Assembly: GCA_016786705.1 (NCBI GenBank)
Contig: JAEUVV010000006.1
Location: forward strand, 1 to 64,000
DNA: 64,000 nt
Origin: Taibaiella sp.
GTDB taxonomy: Bacteria; Bacteroidota; Bacteroidia; Chitinophagales; Chitinophagaceae
Reading direction: 5' to 3'
Shown here: positions 16,764 to 25,359 of the stretch, piece by piece
How positions within the stretch are numbered: the stretch's first letter is position 1
How the letters are laid out: every line of letters starts with the position of its first letter
Position numbers and translations under genes: made by a program
The notes under the pieces: generated by a model
Database searches by the model: none
Seen by the model: the letters and a program-made list of their open reading frames with translations, nothing else
Told to the model about the DNA's origin: nothing

Positions 16764-18881
16764 ATGTATACCCCACAAGACGAAATATTACTTGCCCGCT
16801 CGGCACAGGAGCTTGTGCAAAGCCCAACCGAAGCAACTCCGGATACAGCAGCGCTGGAAGTGCTGAAAAAAGTCCTTAATTACCTGGATTGGAAATATTA
16901 TGTGCAAGATGACCCGGTACTTGCCGACCAGGAATATGATAAATTATTTAAACTTTTAAAAGCAATAGAAGGAGCCCATCCTGAATTAATCAGCCCGGAC
17001 TCTCCAACTCAGCGAGTAGCAAAGGGCTTAAACGCATCCTTTGCTACCGTGGCCCACTATGTACCCATGCTGAGCCTGGAGAACTCTTACAATGCTGATG
17101 ATTTAAGAGAATGGGACCGGAAATGCAAAGTATTCGTAGGTAAAGATAATATCAGCTATACCGTAGAGCCTAAATATGACGGCGCCGGCATCTCCCTGTA
17201 TTACGAAGATAACCAGCTTCAGAGAGCCGCCACCCGCGGCGATGGAGTATTTGGCGATGACATTACGGTAAATGCCCGGCAGATAAAATCCATACCGCTA
17301 ACCGCCAACCTCTCCGGCAAAGGGGTACAAAGTATAGAGATCCGGGGCGAAGTGATCATCAAGAAGAATGTATTTACAGCCATCAACGAAAAAAGAATTG
17401 CTGCCGGCCTTTCTGTTTTAGCCAATCCCCGTAATGCCGCGTCCGGAACATTAAGGATACAGGACCCTGCAGAAGTAGCGAAAAGAGGGCTGCATGCCGT
17501 ATTATACAACATCAGTTATCATACCAATCAGCACCAACAAGAGGATGACCAGGTATTGCACTCCCACTATTCAGCCCTTCAATGGCTGGACCAACTGGGT
17601 TTTGCCACTCCTGTAAAAGACATGCTGCGCACGGATTCAATTGACGCGGTAATCGCGCATTGCGAGGCGTTTGAAGCCCGCAGGGATGAGCTTCCTTTTG
17701 AAATAGACGGTATGGTAGTAAAGGTTGACTTGCTGGCTGACCAGGAAACAATGGGCCAAACTTCACATCACCCGAGATGGGCCATGGCCTATAAATTCAA
17801 AGCAAGGCAGGCTACCAGTAAATTGCAAAAAGTCGAGTTTCAGGTAGGCCGTACTGGTAACATCGGCCCGGTGGCCAAAATCGCACCGGTACATATCGGT
17901 GGCGTTACCGTAGGTTCCGTTTCTTTATTTAACGAGGATGTGATCCGGGAAAAAGACCTTATGATCGGGGATACCGTGCTGGTCGAAAGAGCCGGTGATG
18001 TAATCCCCTATATCGTAAAATCCCTCCCGGAATTAAGGGACGGTACTGAAGAAATAATCGTTTTCCCCAGCCATTGCCCGGTGTGTAACGATGAACTGGT
18101 AAAAACGGAAGGAGAAGTAGCCTGGCGTTGTGTCAATATTAATTGCAGCGCTCAGGTAGTAGAAAGGCTGATCCACTTTGCCAGTAAGGACGCCATGGAT
18201 ATCCGCAACCTGGGCGATGCCAATATTAAACGTTTCTTTGAGAGCGGGCTGCTTAAAGGTATCCAGGATATTTACCGCCTGGACTTTGAAACTATAAGCA
18301 CCTTTAATAAATTCGGTGCCAAATCCATAGACAATTTAAAGACCGCGATAGAAAACAGCAAGCAGCAAGCTTTGCACCGGCTCATTTACGGATTAGGGAT
18401 CCGGTATGTAGGGGAAACGACGGCTAAAACTTTGGCGAAAGCGGTAACAGACATCCGGGAATTTAAAGACTGGAATGAAGAAAGATTATGTAGCCTCGAA
18501 GATATAGGACCGAAAGTGGCACAATCCATAGTCGAGTTCTTTTCCAATGAAGATAATATCCACTTGCTGGAGGAGCTTGACACGTTAGGCATTAACCTCA
18601 AAAACACGCATCAGAGCGCTGCGGATACAGAAGGCGCCTTTTCAGGAAAAACCTTTTTGTTCACCGGCTCTCTGAGCCAGTTTAAAAGAAACAATGCCGA
18701 GGAAAAGGTGGAATCCCTGGGCGGGAAAATCCTTAGTGGCGTCAGTAGTAAATTGAACTACCTGGTCGTGGGTGCCGATGCCGGCTCGAAGCTGGAGAAA
18801 GCAAAAAAGCTGGGTACCGTGAATATACTGAATGAAGAAGACTTTATAAAACTGCTCGGGAACAATGGTATAATCCTTTAA
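16764..18881 (+). CDS. ligA: NAD-dependent DNA ligase
   Basis: The essential replicative ligase that joins nicks using NAD+. The 705-residue length is slightly above the usual ~670. Visible domains: N-terminal Ia region (about 30-75), the adenylation motif with Lys137 in KYDG (137-140), the GEV motif IEIRGEV, the OB fold after 330 (GRTGNIGPVAKIAPV), the Cys4 zinc finger (CPVC and the later CVNINC, about 438-460), helix-hairpin-helix repeats and a C-terminal BRCT domain (about 625-705: GKTFLFTGSLSQFKR). All key residues are present. Confidence 0.96.
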   Translation: MYTPQDEILLARSAQELVQSPTEATPDTAALEVLKKVLNYLDWKYYVQDDPVLADQEYDKLFKLLKAIEGAHPELISPDSPTQRVAKGLNASFATVAHYVPMLSLENSYNADDLREWDRKCKVFVGKDNISYTVEPKYDGAGISLYYEDNQLQRAATRGDGVFGDDITVNARQIKSIPLTANLSGKGVQSIEIRGEVIIKKNVFTAINEKRIAAGLSVLANPRNAASGTLRIQDPAEVAKRGLHAVLYNISYHTNQHQQEDDQVLHSHYSALQWLDQLGFATPVKDMLRTDSIDAVIAHCEAFEARRDELPFEIDGMVVKVDLLADQETMGQTSHHPRWAMAYKFKARQATSKLQKVEFQVGRTGNIGPVAKIAPVHIGGVTVGSVSLFNEDVIREKDLMIGDTVLVERAGDVIPYIVKSLPELRDGTEEIIVFPSHCPVCNDELVKTEGEVAWRCVNINCSAQVVERLIHFASKDAMDIRNLGDANIKRFFESGLLKGIQDIYRLDFETISTFNKFGAKSIDNLKTAIENSKQQALHRLIYGLGIRYVGETTAKTLAKAVTDIREFKDWNEERLCSLEDIGPKVAQSIVEFFSNEDNIHLLEELDTLGINLKNTHQSAADTEGAFSGKTFLFTGSLSQFKRNNAEEKVESLGGKILSGVSSKLNYLVVGADAGSKLEKAKKLGTVNILNEEDFIKLLGNNGIIL

Positions 18882-18964
18882 AAGAACTTAATGCAGTCTT
18901 TATAAACGTTTAGTTAATCTTATTTACACATATATTTTGTCGTTTTATTAACTCAAAATTACAC

Positions 18965-18972
18965 TACATTTG
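18965..18972 (+). promoter_or_regulatory. candidate -7 box with leader hairpin
   Basis: TACATTTG fits the -7 consensus. An 8-bp hairpin (18981-18988 with 18999-19006) then lies in the ~90-base leader of the processing protease. The -33 element is not clear. Confidence 0.35.
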
Positions 18973-19055
18973 TGAGGCTATGTAGCGGTTTTTTAAGGCC
19001 GCTACAGTAGTTTTTACATTTTATGAATTATTAATATTTGAACATGTTCGAATTT

Positions 19056-21236
19056 ATGAAGACCAAAATTTTGATACCATCGGTGATCTGCGGAGCCTTA
19101 CTGGCTTTCTTTTCATTCAGATATATCAACTCTTATGCACAGCCCCAGGGCCAGAATGCTATTATCCAGCAAACAGTAATGGCATTAATGCAGGAGGCGC
19201 ACTATTCCCCACAGGAAATCAATGACGCCTTCTCTAAGAAAGTATTTGACAAAGTCATGGAAAGCCTGGATTATGACAAACGCTTCCTGAACCAGCAGGA
19301 CTATGACCTTTTAAAAAAGCATCAAAACGACATTGATGACCAGATAAAAGCCGGCAGGACAGACTTCTTCCAGGACCTGAATAGCGTTTTTGTGAAAAGA
19401 GTAGCCGAAGCCGAGCAATACTATAAACCCATCCTGGCCAAACCCTTTAATTTTGACCTGAATGATGAGATACAACTGGATGGCAAAAAACTGAGCTATG
19501 CCAAAGGAACTGAGGGCGTAAAAGAAAGATGGAACGCTGTGTTGAAATACAGGGCCTTGATGAAATTTGCAGACCTTAAGAAAGCTGAAGATAAAAAAGC
19601 AAAAGATTCTACCGGCTATGTAGTAAAAGCAGATGCGGTTTTAGAAAAAGAGGCGCGCGAGTCTGTACAAAAAATGCAGGACCGTTACTTTAAACGGCTG
19701 AATAAAATGAACGAAAACGACCGCTTTTCTATCTACATGAACGCGATCACCAGTGCTGAAGACCCGCACTCTGACTTTCTTCCCCCCGAAGATCGCAAGC
19801 GTTTCGAAGAAATGATGTCCGGCAACTTTATCGGTATAGGCGCACAACTACAGGTAACTGATGATGGCCAGACAAAAGTAGTGATGATCATTACCGGTAG
19901 CCCAAGCTGGCAGCAAGGCCAATTGAAAGTGAACGATATTATTGAAAAAGTAGAAGATGTAGCCAGCGGTAAAGCCCCGGTTGATATTGAAGGTTATGAA
20001 ATTGATGATGTCGTTAAATTGATCCGGGGTAAGGAAGGTACCATAGTTAAGCTGCATGTGAAACATGAAGACGGTACCCGCCAGGTGATCGGTATTACCC
20101 GCGGCCGTGTAGATACAGAAGATACTTTTGCCAAATCTAACATTATTGAAAACAATGGTAAACGTATTGGCTATATCTATCTGCCTGAATTCTATACTAA
20201 TTTCAACGGGGCAGGTGGCCGTACCAGTGGTGACGATGTAAAGAAAGAAGTGATCAAATTGAAACAGGAAGGTGTAGACGGTATCGTACTGGACCTTAGA
20301 AATAACGGCGGTGGCTCCTTGAGTGATGTGGTAGAAATGGCCGGTATCTTTATAGGCAGCGGGCCGGTAGTACAGGTAAGAGGCCGGAAAAATAATGTAA
20401 GCATCCTACCGAGCAATGAAGATGAAGCTATCTACAAAGGTCCATTGGCGATCATGGTGAATGGCGGCTCCGCTTCTGCTTCTGAGATCCTTGCTGCTGC
20501 AATGCAGGATTATGGCAGAGCTGTGATTATCGGCGCCCGCACTTTCGGTAAAGGTACGGTTCAGAAAGTAGTATCCCTGGACCCTTTTGTAGAGCCTAAT
20601 GCCAGGAAAGCGATCATCGAAGCCTGGATGGCAGCAAAAAATGGAGATGCAAGATTTGAAGGTATCGGCTCTTTAAAATTAACCATCCAGAAATTCTACA
20701 GAGTAGACGGTGGTTCTACCCAGTTAAAAGGTGTTACTCCCGATATTCTTTTACCGGATGCTTACGAATTACTGGAAGAGTTTGGCGAAAGAAGAAACCC
20801 GGCAGCTTTACCATGGGATAAAATTAAAGCCGCGGATTATACCAATATGAACGCCATACCGGACCTGGTGCGCCTGAATAACGACAGCAAACAACGTATC
20901 GCTAACAACGAAACTTTTGTACTTGCCCGTCAAATGGCTACCCGCTTGAAAGAGCAGCAGGAAAACAATATCTATCCTTTAAACTTTACCAAGTTTAAAA
21001 AGAAACTGGAAGAAGGGGAAGCTATTGCTAAAAAACTGGAGCAGATTGACAGCGCTAAAACAAAACTCCAGGTGATCAACCTGAAAGAAGACCTGTCCCG
21101 CATTAATATCGACAGCGCATCCGTTGAAAAAAATAAAAAATGGATCGATGGTCTTAAGAAAGACGCTTACCTGAACGAGACGGTAAATGTCCTGAACGAA
21201 TGGATCAAAGTAGTAGCTGTAAGAAGCAAAGATTAA
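19056..21236 (+). CDS. carboxy-terminal processing peptidase (S41A, Prc/Tsp type)
   Basis: A periplasmic PDZ serine protease with a Ser/Lys dyad, about 726 residues, the long Tsp-like form. The N-terminus carries a hydrophobic signal or anchor ending near SYA. An N-terminal helical domain runs to ~200, with SAEDPHSDFLPPED just before the PDZ domain (about 255-355). The catalytic core follows: LDLRNNGGG, then MVNGGSASASEI with the nucleophile Ser, and ARTFGKGTVQ with the Lys. Prc proteases trim the C-termini of periplasmic and lipid-linked proteins. The start could be the ATG at 19044 or 19056; the second opens on the signal sequence. A strong terminator follows the gene. Confidence 0.92.
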   Translation: MKTKILIPSVICGALLAFFSFRYINSYAQPQGQNAIIQQTVMALMQEAHYSPQEINDAFSKKVFDKVMESLDYDKRFLNQQDYDLLKKHQNDIDDQIKAGRTDFFQDLNSVFVKRVAEAEQYYKPILAKPFNFDLNDEIQLDGKKLSYAKGTEGVKERWNAVLKYRALMKFADLKKAEDKKAKDSTGYVVKADAVLEKEARESVQKMQDRYFKRLNKMNENDRFSIYMNAITSAEDPHSDFLPPEDRKRFEEMMSGNFIGIGAQLQVTDDGQTKVVMIITGSPSWQQGQLKVNDIIEKVEDVASGKAPVDIEGYEIDDVVKLIRGKEGTIVKLHVKHEDGTRQVIGITRGRVDTEDTFAKSNIIENNGKRIGYIYLPEFYTNFNGAGGRTSGDDVKKEVIKLKQEGVDGIVLDLRNNGGGSLSDVVEMAGIFIGSGPVVQVRGRKNNVSILPSNEDEAIYKGPLAIMVNGGSASASEILAAAMQDYGRAVIIGARTFGKGTVQKVVSLDPFVEPNARKAIIEAWMAAKNGDARFEGIGSLKLTIQKFYRVDGGSTQLKGVTPDILLPDAYELLEEFGERRNPAALPWDKIKAADYTNMNAIPDLVRLNNDSKQRIANNETFVLARQMATRLKEQQENNIYPLNFTKFKKKLEEGEAIAKKLEQIDSAKTKLQVINLKEDLSRINIDSASVEKNKKWIDGLKKDAYLNETVNVLNEWIKVVAVRSKD

Positions 21237-21250
21237 AACTATTTTCTATT

Positions 21251-21291
21251 AAATAAATGAAGGCCCGCTATTGGCGGGCCTTCATTTATTT
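21251..21291 (+). terminator. rho-independent terminator
   Basis: A perfect 18-bp stem (21251-21268 with 21274-21291) with a five-base loop starts 14 bases after the protease stop. The GC-rich core is flanked by A/T-rich stem ends. Confidence 0.8.
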
Positions 21292-21445
21292 AATAGAACC
21301 CGGCGGAATTCTGCTAAAAACTGCTACTAAAAGTATAGCCGGCAATTACTTAAAAGACCGCCTTAAATTAGGCCTGCAGTTACATTTATATTTACCGACA
21401 ATATCTGTATCTTAGCAATCCAAAACAACCAGGATTTAAATTATA

Positions 21446-22804
21446 ATGAGAAAGGTTACTATTTTAGGTGCAGGTCTGGTAGGATCGGTATTGTCTATAT
21501 TATTACGCAAAAGAGGTTATGAAGTAGAGATCTATGAAAGAAGACCGGATTTAAGAACCGCTGCTATCGGGGCCGGGCGTTCTATCAACCTGGCCATGAG
21601 TACCCGGGGCTGGAAAGCGCTAGAACTGGCAGGCTTAAGAGCAGAAATCGAAAAAATTGCCATCCCTATGCCCGGCCGCTTCCTGCACCAGGCAGACGGT
21701 ACGTCGGCATTCCAGGCCTATGGCAAAAACGGGGAAGCTATCTACTCGGTAAGCCGGGGAGAGCTCAATAAAAAACTAATGGACCTCGCGGAAGACAATG
21801 GCGTGCGTATCCACTTTAATCAAACCTGTACCAAAGTAGATATTCACCAGAACATCATTGAGCTTAAAGCTGCAGACGGTTCCACCCAATCCATAAAATG
21901 CGATTTACTATTTGGTGCAGACGGCGCTTTTTCTGCCCTGCGCACGCATATGGCTTACCTGGACAGGACCGATTTCCAGCAATTTTATATCAATAGCGGC
22001 TATAAGGAACTATGTATACCACCGGACGCTGCCGGTAATTTCCAGATGGAAAAAAATGCCTTACATATATGGCCGAGGCACAACTATATGATGATTGGCC
22101 TGCCCAATAATGATGGTAGTTTTACCTGTACATTATTCTTTCCTTTTGAAGGCAGCCCGTCTTTTGACAGCGTAAAAACTTCGGAAGCAGTACTGGCATT
22201 CTTTAAAGAGCAGTTCCCTGACGCGGTACCTTTGATGCCTACACTTTTAGAAGACTATGCCCATAACCCGGTTTCTTCATTGATCACCACCAAGATCTAC
22301 CCATGGACTTATAAAGACCAATCCTGCCTGATCGGGGATGCGGCGCATGCCATAGTACCTTTCTACGGTCAGGGTATGAATGCCGGTTTTGAAGACTGTT
22401 CGGTATTAGATGAATTGATGGAACAATACGGAACGGACTGGGCTACTATTTTACCGGAGTTCCAGAAATCCCGTAAACCGAATGCCGATGCGGTAGCAGA
22501 GCTTGCCCTTAAAAACTTTATTGAAATGCGCGATAAAGTTGCAGATCCGAAGTTCCTCGAAAGAAAAAAGATTGAAAAAGATTTAGGCGTACGTTTTGCC
22601 GGCATCTTTAATTCCGTATATGAAATGGTCAGCTTTAGCCATACTCCCTATGCTTATGCTTTGGGCGCTATGGAAGCCCAGGATTGGCTGCTGGAGCAGA
22701 TCATGAACCACGGTGATTATTTCAGCAATATTGAAACGCCTACTTTCCAAACCACCTTAGATGACCTGATGGCTGCCTATGCCGCTAAAGTGAAACAACT
22801 ATAA
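21446..22804 (+). CDS. kmo: kynurenine 3-monooxygenase
   Basis: An FAD- and NADPH-dependent monooxygenase that hydroxylates L-kynurenine to 3-hydroxykynurenine in tryptophan catabolism. The 452 residues begin with the dinucleotide-binding GAGLVGS (8-14). The kynurenine-type GAGRSINLAMSTRGWKAL follows near 42, a second FAD motif FGADGAFS near 156, and CLIGDAAHAIVPFYGQGMN near 292 for FAD ribityl binding. The C-terminal region lacks an obvious long membrane anchor, as in other bacterial members. fabD starts 23 bases downstream, probably in the same transcript. An aldehyde dehydrogenase of the same pathway type lies about 2.5 kb away. Confidence 0.92.
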   Translation: MRKVTILGAGLVGSVLSILLRKRGYEVEIYERRPDLRTAAIGAGRSINLAMSTRGWKALELAGLRAEIEKIAIPMPGRFLHQADGTSAFQAYGKNGEAIYSVSRGELNKKLMDLAEDNGVRIHFNQTCTKVDIHQNIIELKAADGSTQSIKCDLLFGADGAFSALRTHMAYLDRTDFQQFYINSGYKELCIPPDAAGNFQMEKNALHIWPRHNYMMIGLPNNDGSFTCTLFFPFEGSPSFDSVKTSEAVLAFFKEQFPDAVPLMPTLLEDYAHNPVSSLITTKIYPWTYKDQSCLIGDAAHAIVPFYGQGMNAGFEDCSVLDELMEQYGTDWATILPEFQKSRKPNADAVAELALKNFIEMRDKVADPKFLERKKIEKDLGVRFAGIFNSVYEMVSFSHTPYAYALGAMEAQDWLLEQIMNHGDYFSNIETPTFQTTLDDLMAAYAAKVKQL

Positions 22805-22827
22805 AACAAAAAAGAAAAATAATTATT

Positions 22828-23709
22828 ATGAAGCACGCATACGTATTTCCCGGCCAGGGAGCACAATTCCCGGGAATGGGAAAAAATCTTTTCGAGGCTA
22901 ACGAGCAAGCGAAAGAGCTGTTCCAGCAGGCAGATGCTGCCTTAGGGTTCAGTATTTCCGATATCATGTTTAATGGTTCCGATGAAGAGTTGAAGCAAAC
23001 CAAAGTAACCCAACCGGCAGTATTCCTGCATTCAGTAATCGCGTTTTTAGCTACACCGGGCCTGAAGCCGGAAATGGTTGCCGGGCATTCCTTAGGAGAG
23101 TTTTCCGCACTGGTAGCCAGCGGTGCATTAAACTTTACCGATGGGCTAATGCTGGTTTACAAAAGAGCAATGGCCATGCAAAAGGCCTGCGAAATGAACC
23201 CCTCCACCATGGCTGCGGTACTGGGTATGGAAGATGCCAAGGTAGAAGAGATCGTAGCCGGCATCAGCAATGAAGTAGTCGTAGCAGCTAATTATAACTG
23301 CCCCGGGCAGCTGGTGATATCCGGCTCTATAAAGGGTGTAGAGCAGGCTTGTGAAGCATTAAAGGCCGCAGGCGCCAAGCGCGCATTGGTATTACCGGTT
23401 GGCGGAGCCTTCCACTCCCCGTTAATGCAACCTGCCCAGGAAGAATTAAGGGAAGCGATCGAGCTGACTACATTTAATACCGCTCAATGCCCGGTTTATC
23501 AAAATGTAGATGCAAAACCTTATACTGACCCGGCACAGATCAGGCAAAACCTGATCAATCAGCTGACGGCACCGGTACGCTGGACGCAAACGGTACAAAA
23601 TATGATCGCCGATGGCGCTAATCATTTTACAGAAGTAGGACCGGGCAACGTGCTGCAGGGTCTTGTGAAGAAAATAAATAAAGAGATGCAAACCGATAGC
23701 ATCAACTAA
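22828..23709 (+). CDS. fabD: malonyl CoA-acyl carrier protein transacylase
   Basis: FabD loads malonyl groups onto acyl carrier protein for fatty acid synthesis. The 293 residues carry the N-terminal FPGQGAQFPGMG (7-18), the nucleophile motif GHSLGEFSAL with Ser88, the substrate Arg near 110 and the catalytic His in GGAFHSPLM near 196. Full length and cytoplasmic. It lies immediately downstream of kmo, an unusual pairing probably reflecting simple co-transcription. A bidirectional terminator follows. Confidence 0.95.
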   Translation: MKHAYVFPGQGAQFPGMGKNLFEANEQAKELFQQADAALGFSISDIMFNGSDEELKQTKVTQPAVFLHSVIAFLATPGLKPEMVAGHSLGEFSALVASGALNFTDGLMLVYKRAMAMQKACEMNPSTMAAVLGMEDAKVEEIVAGISNEVVVAANYNCPGQLVISGSIKGVEQACEALKAAGAKRALVLPVGGAFHSPLMQPAQEELREAIELTTFNTAQCPVYQNVDAKPYTDPAQIRQNLINQLTAPVRWTQTVQNMIADGANHFTEVGPGNVLQGLVKKINKEMQTDSIN

Positions 23710-23716
23710 AAAACAT

Positions 23717-23754
23717 AAAAAATGGGTGGCAATTAAAATTACCACCCATTTTTT
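23717..23754. terminator. bidirectional terminator
   Basis: A stem with one mismatch pairs 23717-23734 with 23737-23754; it has A-rich and T-rich outer flanks. It sits between the convergent fabD and the small membrane protein gene. Confidence 0.75.
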
Positions 23755-24008
23755 TATTCCGATTTTTTCGGCTCCAGGTTTGTAAGCACCTGGTACCGGT
23801 AAATAATAATTCCGATCAATGCTACCAGGCCTGTATAGCCTGCAATAATTATATCTTCTTTTAAGCTATAAGAGATTAAACTTGCCAGCATATACGTAAA
23901 CATACAGGCACAAACATGCCTTACACGGTAACGATAACTCCCATATCCTTTCTGCTCTGCCTTTTTTCCAAAGAAATAAGCAGTAATTGCCACCAATATC
24001 AGATCCAT
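23754..24008 (-). CDS. small membrane protein of unknown function
   Basis: An 84-residue protein with three hydrophobic segments (about 1-14, 33-50 and 54-70) and charged ends (GKKAEQKGYGSYRYR; EPKKSE). I do not recognise a family. It starts eight bases after the DegT-fold gene on the same strand, so it is probably co-transcribed with it, and it ends at a shared terminator. The hydrophobic pattern and sensible ATG support a real gene. Confidence 0.6.
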   Translation of the reverse strand: MDLILVAITAYFFGKKAEQKGYGSYRYRVRHVCACMFTYMLASLISYSLKEDIIIAGYTGLVALIGIIIYRYQVLTNLEPKKSE

Positions 24009-24016
24009 TAATAACT

Positions 24017-25228
24017 TTACTTTACATATTCTTTCATAAAAGCTTCAATACTGGCTTTCATATGCGCGATCTGCTCTTCATTCAATCCATGGTGGCAGGC
24101 GATCAACATTCCGCCACGCATCACTTTATCCGCTTCGGTATAGCCACCGCTAGCCGCTTTATGTACTACATTTTTAAATCCCGGCTGGCGTAAAATATTA
24201 CCGGTAAACACCGTACGCGTCTGGATATTTCTTTTTTCCAGGAAAATCTGCAGATCTCTGCGTATGAATGGAGCGCTTTCTCTTACCGTTACCGCGAAAG
24301 CCAGCCATCCTGTACGGGAATCAGGCAATTGCTGAGGCAAAATGAAATACTCTTCATATTGCTCAAAGAAAGCACGCATCTCCGTATAATTACGGGTACG
24401 CTTGTCAATATTATCATTCAGCTTATCTACCTGGATCAGGCCGAAAGCCGCACCCAGTTCCGATGGTTCAATATTATATCCCGGTTCTTCAAACACGAAT
24501 TTAGCGTCATAAGGAATACCGTCCACTTCAACATTAAAGCGGTTTTCGATCGCTTCCGATTCAACAAATAAAGAAGAGCTGCGGCCCCAGCTTCTCAGCA
24601 GGCGGCCCCGGTCATAAAAAGCGTCGGTATTCACACAAATCATACCACCATTGCCCGCACAGTTAACGATATGGGAACCATAAAAGCTTGTTGTACTCAT
24701 ATCGGTATAGCGACCGCTTGAAGCTCCGTTGATCTCGGCACCCAGGGTATCGGCACTGTCTTCCAGTACAAATAAGTTATGCTTATCCGCGATTTCGCGC
24801 AACATTTTCCAGTCCGGAAGGTTCCCGATAAGGTTAGGGATCCAGAGCGCTTTTGTTTTGGGGGTGATCATTTCCTCTACTTTGGAGGCATCCAGGTTGT
24901 AAGTACCTTCTTCCACATCAATAAAAGATGGAATCCAGCCTTTTTTTACCAGGGGAGCTACGGTAGTGGAAAAGGTTAAGGCCGGGGTAATGATCTCCGA
25001 GCCTGCTTCAAAATCCAATAGGTCAGCGGCAAGGTATAAAGCAGAAGAACCTGAATTTACTCCTATACCGTATTTCTTGGCGTATAAACCCGCTACGCGT
25101 TCTTCCAGGGCCCTTACATTCTTGCCCATCTGCGTGGAGGTCTTTAATACTTCTACTACAGCATCGATTTCTTCCTGTCCATGAACCGTTTTTCCATAAG
25201 GTACATGCGGATACTGATTAGCACTCAT
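24017..25228 (-). CDS. DegT/DnrJ/EryC1/StrS-fold PLP enzyme with His at the lysine site
   Basis: A 403-residue fold-type I PLP enzyme of the sugar aminotransferase/dehydrase family. The PLP-ring Asp is visible in LEDSADTLG (Asp157), and GSSALYLA (60-67) forms the phosphate loop. Where aminotransferases have the Schiff-base Lys, this protein has His186 in SFYGSHIVNC, followed by GNGGM. His at this place is known from the 3-dehydrases ColD and RfbH/E1, which use PMP/PLP to remove a 3-hydroxyl. After the WGR motif this protein has Ser residues where RfbH keeps Fe-S cysteines, so a ColD-like reaction is more likely. No nucleotide-sugar genes are adjacent, so the substrate is unknown. Confidence 0.8.
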   Translation of the reverse strand: MSANQYPHVPYGKTVHGQEEIDAVVEVLKTSTQMGKNVRALEERVAGLYAKKYGIGVNSGSSALYLAADLLDFEAGSEIITPALTFSTTVAPLVKKGWIPSFIDVEEGTYNLDASKVEEMITPKTKALWIPNLIGNLPDWKMLREIADKHNLFVLEDSADTLGAEINGASSGRYTDMSTTSFYGSHIVNCAGNGGMICVNTDAFYDRGRLLRSWGRSSSLFVESEAIENRFNVEVDGIPYDAKFVFEEPGYNIEPSELGAAFGLIQVDKLNDNIDKRTRNYTEMRAFFEQYEEYFILPQQLPDSRTGWLAFAVTVRESAPFIRRDLQIFLEKRNIQTRTVFTGNILRQPGFKNVVHKAASGGYTEADKVMRGGMLIACHHGLNEEQIAHMKASIEAFMKEYVK

Positions 25229-25347
25229 AAATAATGGGGATTTTTGAATTTACAAGACGACGAAGGTACAATAAATTCGAATCTGTTTAACGGAATATAA
25301 AATACAGGCTTGTTAAATTGCCAAGAATAATACTTCCCGGCATTGCG

Positions 25348-25355
25348 TATATTTG
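25348..25355 (+). promoter_or_regulatory. -7 box four bases from a start codon
   Basis: TATATTTG fits the -7 consensus and ends four bases before the ATG at 25360. A transcript from it would be essentially leaderless. The -33 element is weak, so confidence is moderate. Confidence 0.4.
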
Positions 25356-25359
25356 TAGC

